Part shown: positions 61,057-64,000 of the stretch, piece after piece | Layout of the letters: each line of letters begins with the position of its first letter | Position numbering within the stretch: the first letter of the stretch is position 1 | DNA from: Cribrihabitans marinus | GTDB taxonomy: Bacteria; Pseudomonadota; Alphaproteobacteria; Rhodobacterales; Rhodobacteraceae | Assembly: GCF_900109035.1 (NCBI RefSeq) | Contig: NZ_FNYD01000006.1 | Span: forward strand, 1 to 64,000 | Reading direction: 5' to 3' | Length of the DNA stretch: 64,000 nt | Notes under the pieces: model-generated | What the model was told of the DNA's origin: nothing | What the model saw: the letters and a program-made list of their open reading frames with translations, nothing else | Databases searched by the model: none | Program-made: the position numbers and the translations under genes

Positions 61057-61695
61057 ATGTTGTCCGAAGAAGTCGAAGCACTGTTTACGCGCGAAAATGG
61101 CGATTTTGTCTTTGCGCGTTGGGGGCGGCCTCTGGCGCCGATGGCCGTGGGTGTGACAGATGATTCACTGGCGGTGATCAAGGGCGCATTCGAAGCCGTC
61201 ACCGCTGTTGCCGGGCACGAGATGGTTGATGCCGACCCCGAACTCGGGTCGAATTGCATTTTCTTCTTCTTTCAAGATTGGGCGGAGATGCGCGATGTGC
61301 CCGAACTCGATCGAGTTATGCCTGACCTGGAAGGCTTGATCGGTCGGCTTGAAGAGGCCAAAGCGAACCAGTACAGAGCCTTCCGCTTCGACGAGAAGGG
61401 TGCGATCCTGGCGGCATACATATTCCTCAAGATGGATGCCCAGCTATCGGATGTGCCTGCGGACGTCCTCTCCCTCAGTCAAGTCGCGCAAACAATTCTG
61501 TGTTGGTCGGACACTGCATTTCAGGACCGTTCCCCTCTGGCCACAGCCGATGGCGTCACGATTCTCCGTCCAGATGTCAGCAAGCTCATTCGTGCCGCCT
61601 ACGACCCAGCGCTTCCGAACGCATCCCGTGACCCGTCGCTGGCGCTGCGGCTTCACGCGCGGATGGAGATGGAGCCGGCCGAAAACGCTCAATGA
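61057..61695 (+). CDS. Protein of unknown function between ruvB and ybgC (lower G+C)
   Basis: The 212-residue protein is taken from ATG 61057, which has GAAGGG six bases upstream; ATG 61036 would add seven residues, while the start upstream at 60910 gives an implausible tail. It is soluble, acidic and has no signal peptide or recognisable domain; blocks such as FVFARWGRPLAPMAVGV, GSNCIFFFFQDWAEM and TILRPDVSKLIRAAYDP look conserved in style. The stop overlaps ybgC by 4 bases. Hand counts of sample lines give about 43-58% G+C in most of it, below its neighbours. Function unknown. Confidence 0.75.
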   Translation: MLSEEVEALFTRENGDFVFARWGRPLAPMAVGVTDDSLAVIKGAFEAVTAVAGHEMVDADPELGSNCIFFFFQDWAEMRDVPELDRVMPDLEGLIGRLEEAKANQYRAFRFDEKGAILAAYIFLKMDAQLSDVPADVLSLSQVAQTILCWSDTAFQDRSPLATADGVTILRPDVSKLIRAAYDPALPNASRDPSLALRLHARMEMEPAENAQ

Positions 61696-62078
61696 AACAC
61701 CGCTTCCCGGTCCGGGTCTATTACGAAGACACCGACATGGGCGGGATCGTGTATCATGCCAACTACCTCCGCTTCATCGAACGCGCCCGGTCCGACTGGG
61801 TGCGCAGGCTGGGCAATGACCAGAATGCCATGCGCGACGCCGGAATCGTCTGGGTCGTGCGTCGGATCGAGGCCGAGTATCTTTCGGCCGCGAAATTCGA
61901 GGATGAACTGATCATCGAGACCGAGATGACCGCGGTGTCGGGCGCGCGCCTGACGATGGTGCAGAAGGTGCTGCGCGGCGACGTGCCGGTGTTTGCCGCC
62001 ACTGTGACGGCGGTCTGCATGAACGCGGCCGGCAAGCCTGTGCGCCTTCCGGCAGAGATTCGCGCATTGATACAATAA
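61692..62078 (+). CDS. ybgC: Tol-Pal system-associated acyl-CoA thioesterase
   Basis: The 128-residue hot-dog-fold protein has the YbgC active-site segment YYEDTDMGGIVYHANYLRFIERARSDW, with the catalytic Asp. It hydrolyses short acyl-CoA thioesters in vitro and is the usual first gene of tol-pal clusters. It overlaps the unknown upstream gene by 4 bases and is 106 bases before tolQ. Confidence 0.95.
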   Translation: MKHRFPVRVYYEDTDMGGIVYHANYLRFIERARSDWVRRLGNDQNAMRDAGIVWVVRRIEAEYLSAAKFEDELIIETEMTAVSGARLTMVQKVLRGDVPVFAATVTAVCMNAAGKPVRLPAEIRALIQ

Positions 62079-62101
62079 ATCGTGCGTCACAGGCGGTTCT
62101 G

Positions 62102-62131
62102 TTGGCATTCGGCCCGGAACTGCGCTAGCGT
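62102..62131 (+). promoter_or_regulatory. Candidate promoter of tolQRA
   Basis: TTGGCA (62102-62107), an 18-base spacer and TAGCGT (62126-62131) lie between ybgC and tolQ. The -10 is weak; the same TAGCGT hexamer occurs before the second Hint gene. Confidence 0.3.
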
Positions 62132-62184
62132 TCGCCGCAACAAGACCGGGATACCCGGCGACACGGCGGATAAAGAGCAGGTTC

Positions 62185-62880
62185 ATGGAAGCAGAAACCC
62201 TGGCGCTGGCGCAGGAGATCGATTTTTCGATGTGGGGGCTCTTTGCCCGCGCCACGCTGATCGTCAAACTCGTCATGTTGATGCTGATCGCGGCCTCGAT
62301 CTGGGCCTGGGCGATCATCATCCAGAAAATCATCAACTACAGGGCCGCGCGGCGCGAAGCGTCGCGGTTCGACCGCGCCTTCTGGTCGGGCGAGCCGCTG
62401 GACGAACTGTTCGACCAGATCGGCCCGCAGCCCGAGGGCAGTTCGCAGAAGATATTCGCCTCGGGCATGATCGAGTGGCGCCGGTCGCACCGCACCGACG
62501 GGGCGCTGATCGCCGGCGCCCAGGCGCGGATCGACCGGTCGATGGACGTGGCCATCGCGAAGGAGGCCGAGACCCTGCAGAAAGGGCTGCCGGTGCTGGC
62601 GACTGTTGGATCAACCGCGCCCTTCGTGGGGCTGTTCGGCACGGTCTGGGGCATCATGAACGCCTTCATCGAAATTGCCGAGCAGCAGAACACCAACCTG
62701 GCCGTCGTGGCGCCGGGCATCGCCGAGGCGCTGTTGGCCACCGGCCTGGGCCTTCTTGCTGCGATCCCGGCGGTGATCTTCTACAACAAGCTGAGTGCGG
62801 ACAGCGACCGGATCGTCGGCGGCTACGAGGCCTTCGCCGACGAGTTCTCGACCATCCTGTCGCGCCAGCTGGACAGCTGA
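62185..62880 (+). CDS. tolQ: Tol-Pal system inner-membrane protein TolQ
   Basis: The 231-residue protein has three membrane helices: about 19-43 (LIVKLVMLMLIAASIWAWAI) and a pair in the C-terminal half (LPVLATVGSTAPFVGLFGTVWGIM and ATGLGLLAAIPAVIFY). The motif STAPFVGLFGTVWGI is diagnostic of TolQ/ExbB. TolQ and TolR form the proton-driven motor that energises TolA for outer-membrane constriction. Followed by tolR after 3 bases. Confidence 0.97.
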   Translation: MEAETLALAQEIDFSMWGLFARATLIVKLVMLMLIAASIWAWAIIIQKIINYRAARREASRFDRAFWSGEPLDELFDQIGPQPEGSSQKIFASGMIEWRRSHRTDGALIAGAQARIDRSMDVAIAKEAETLQKGLPVLATVGSTAPFVGLFGTVWGIMNAFIEIAEQQNTNLAVVAPGIAEALLATGLGLLAAIPAVIFYNKLSADSDRIVGGYEAFADEFSTILSRQLDS

Positions 62881-62883
62881 GCC

Positions 62884-63363
62884 ATGGGGGCCGCGATTCA
62901 GAATGGCGGCGGCGGCAGCAACCGCCGGCGCGGCCGGCGCCGGGGCGGGCGGGCGCAGCCGATGGCCGAGATCAACGTCACGCCCTTCGTGGACGTGATG
63001 CTGGTGCTGCTGATCATCTTCATGGTCGCAGCCCCACTCCTGACCGTTGGCGTTCCGGTCGAACTGCCCAAGACCGCCGCCAGCGCCTTGCCGACCGACA
63101 GCGAGGAGCCGCTGACCGTGACGCTGACCGCCGAGGGCGGGGTGCAGATCCAGACCACCGAGGTGGAGCGCGACCAACTCGTGCCCAAGCTGCGCGCCAT
63201 CGCTGCCGAGCGCAGCGGCGACCGGGTGTTCCTGCGCGCCGATGGCGGGATCCCCTATGCGCAGGTGATGCAGGTGATGGGTGCGCTCAATGCCGGCGGG
63301 TTCTCGAATGTGGGACTGGTGACCGACACCGGCGGGCCGACGCTGGACACGGGCGGAGAGTGA
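62884..63363 (+). CDS. tolR: Tol-Pal system protein TolR
   Basis: The 159-residue protein has the single N-terminal helix with the proton-carrying Asp (INVTPFVDVMLVLLIIFMV, about 31-49) after a Gly/Arg-rich cytosolic stretch (NGGGGSNRRRGRRRGGR). A periplasmic domain follows with DGGIPYAQVMQVMGALNAGGF typical of TolR/ExbD. It is coupled to tolQ (3 bases) and to tolA (9 bases). Confidence 0.96.
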   Translation: MGAAIQNGGGGSNRRRGRRRGGRAQPMAEINVTPFVDVMLVLLIIFMVAAPLLTVGVPVELPKTAASALPTDSEEPLTVTLTAEGGVQIQTTEVERDQLVPKLRAIAAERSGDRVFLRADGGIPYAQVMQVMGALNAGGFSNVGLVTDTGGPTLDTGGE

Positions 63364-63372
63364 GGCAACGGT

Positions 63373-64000
63373 TTGCAGACCGGCACCAAGATTTCGGCGA
63401 TTGCCCATGCGACCCTGATCGGATGGGCCGTGTTCGGCGGGACATTCCGGTCCGAGCCGTTGCCGTTCGAGGTGCAGGATGTCTCGATCATCAGTTCCGA
63501 GGAGTTCGCCGCGCTCAGCGCCCCGCGTGAGGCGCCCGAGGTGGTGACCCGACCCGAGGAGCCCACCGAACCCGAAGCGCAGCCGCAGGACGTGGTCGTG
63601 CCGGAGCCCGACACGCCCGAGCCTGAGGCACCGCAACCCGAACCGGTGCCCGCGCCCGCGCCGGATCCGGTGCCCGAGGCCGTGCCCGAGACGCCGGAAC
63701 CCGAGGTGCCGGACGATACCCCCACACTGGTCCAACCCGAGCCGGAGGTCGCGGTGCCGGCGCCCCCTGCCGACGAGCGGCCCAAGCCGCGCCCCGTGGA
63801 CCGCGTCGCGCCCGTGCCGGTGGCCCGGCCCGACCCCGACACGCGCCCCGACGAGGTTGAAAGCCCTGCCGTGACCGAGGATGACGGCGCCGAAACCCCG
63901 CAAGAGCCGAGCGAGGCCACCGCGCCCGAAGAAGCGACCGACCAGATCGTGACCGAGGCGACCGAGACCGACGAGGCCGCCCCGCTGCGCTCGCCACGCC
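63373..64000 (+). CDS. tolA: Tol-Pal/TonB energy-transducing protein TolA, partial at the window end
   Basis: The open frame starts with a TTG at 63373 (QTGTKISAIAHATLIGWAVFGG) and runs off the window after 209 codons. The N-terminus is a single membrane anchor (SAIAHATLIGWAVFGG). From about residue 55 the chain is very rich in Pro and Glu (PEPEAPQPEPVPAPAPDP), the extended periplasmic region expected of TolA. TolB and Pal should follow beyond the window. The TTG start is inferred; no upstream ATG or GTG fits the reading frame, which begins 9 bases after the tolR stop. Confidence 0.88.
   Translation, partial: MQTGTKISAIAHATLIGWAVFGGTFRSEPLPFEVQDVSIISSEEFAALSAPREAPEVVTRPEEPTEPEAQPQDVVVPEPDTPEPEAPQPEPVPAPAPDPVPEAVPETPEPEVPDDTPTLVQPEPEVAVPAPPADERPKPRPVDRVAPVPVARPDPDTRPDEVESPAVTEDDGAETPQEPSEATAPEEATDQIVTEATETDEAAPLRSPR

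Overview
This window is chromosomal DNA from a high-GC alphaproteobacterium, very probably a member of the Rhodobacterales (Roseobacter/Ruegeria-like). The reasons are the F1 operon atpHAGDC standing apart from F0 genes, a fused DctQM TRAP permease, DUF1150 next to hsp20, phosphatidylcholine synthase, Hint_2-domain proteins, and the run ruvCAB-ybgC-tolQRA. Almost all of it is dense core gene content. I see no tRNA, rRNA, CRISPR array, insertion sequence or prophage.

Layout. 1-6151: a catabolic locus on the minus strand (TRAP binding protein, fused permease, D-lactate dehydrogenase) facing a divergent FadR/GntR regulator. 6275-9695: two Hint-domain genes flanking rpsD, the second overlapping a HlyC-like lysine acyltransferase. 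9706-13417: Lrp regulator, divergent class V aminotransferase, and an unusual lysine-rich protein with a peptidoglycan-binding domain. 13505-16337: hisC-tyrC-extensin-like operon. 16347-21196: DUF2125, ChaC, then an ExbB-like/OmpA-like pair with a very long coiled coil. 21209-26234: clpA-M23 operon, gloB, methyltransferase. 26539-31949: ATP synthase F1 genes, interrupted between atpG and atpD by a lower-GC DUF2939 gene. 32025-37994: truncated hydrolase, H-type lectin, Asp-box repeat protein, prs, isomerase, hydrolase, rsgA. 38285-43640: threonine aldolase, YcgN-like protein, ribF, then EamA, lipase and a lone phnM. 43657-45972: purE-oxidoreductase-purK. 46331-48257: DUF465, heat-shock hsp20-DUF1150, PhzF. 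48269-51706: DUF484-xerC-pcs and fsa. 51834-57636: priA, MFS, MATE, prmA. 57737-58379: two small proteins around a bidirectional terminator. 58713-64000: ruvCAB, an unknown gene, ybgC, tolQ, tolR and the start of tolA.

The most interesting parts are the Hint/HlyC-like pair (the two Hint proteins contain zero and one lysine although a lysine acyltransferase sits beside them), two lower-GC genes of unknown function embedded in housekeeping operons, the coiled-coil motor-like pair, and an M23 protein that lacks a canonical zinc ligand. Function calls come from reading motifs by eye; no database search was possible.
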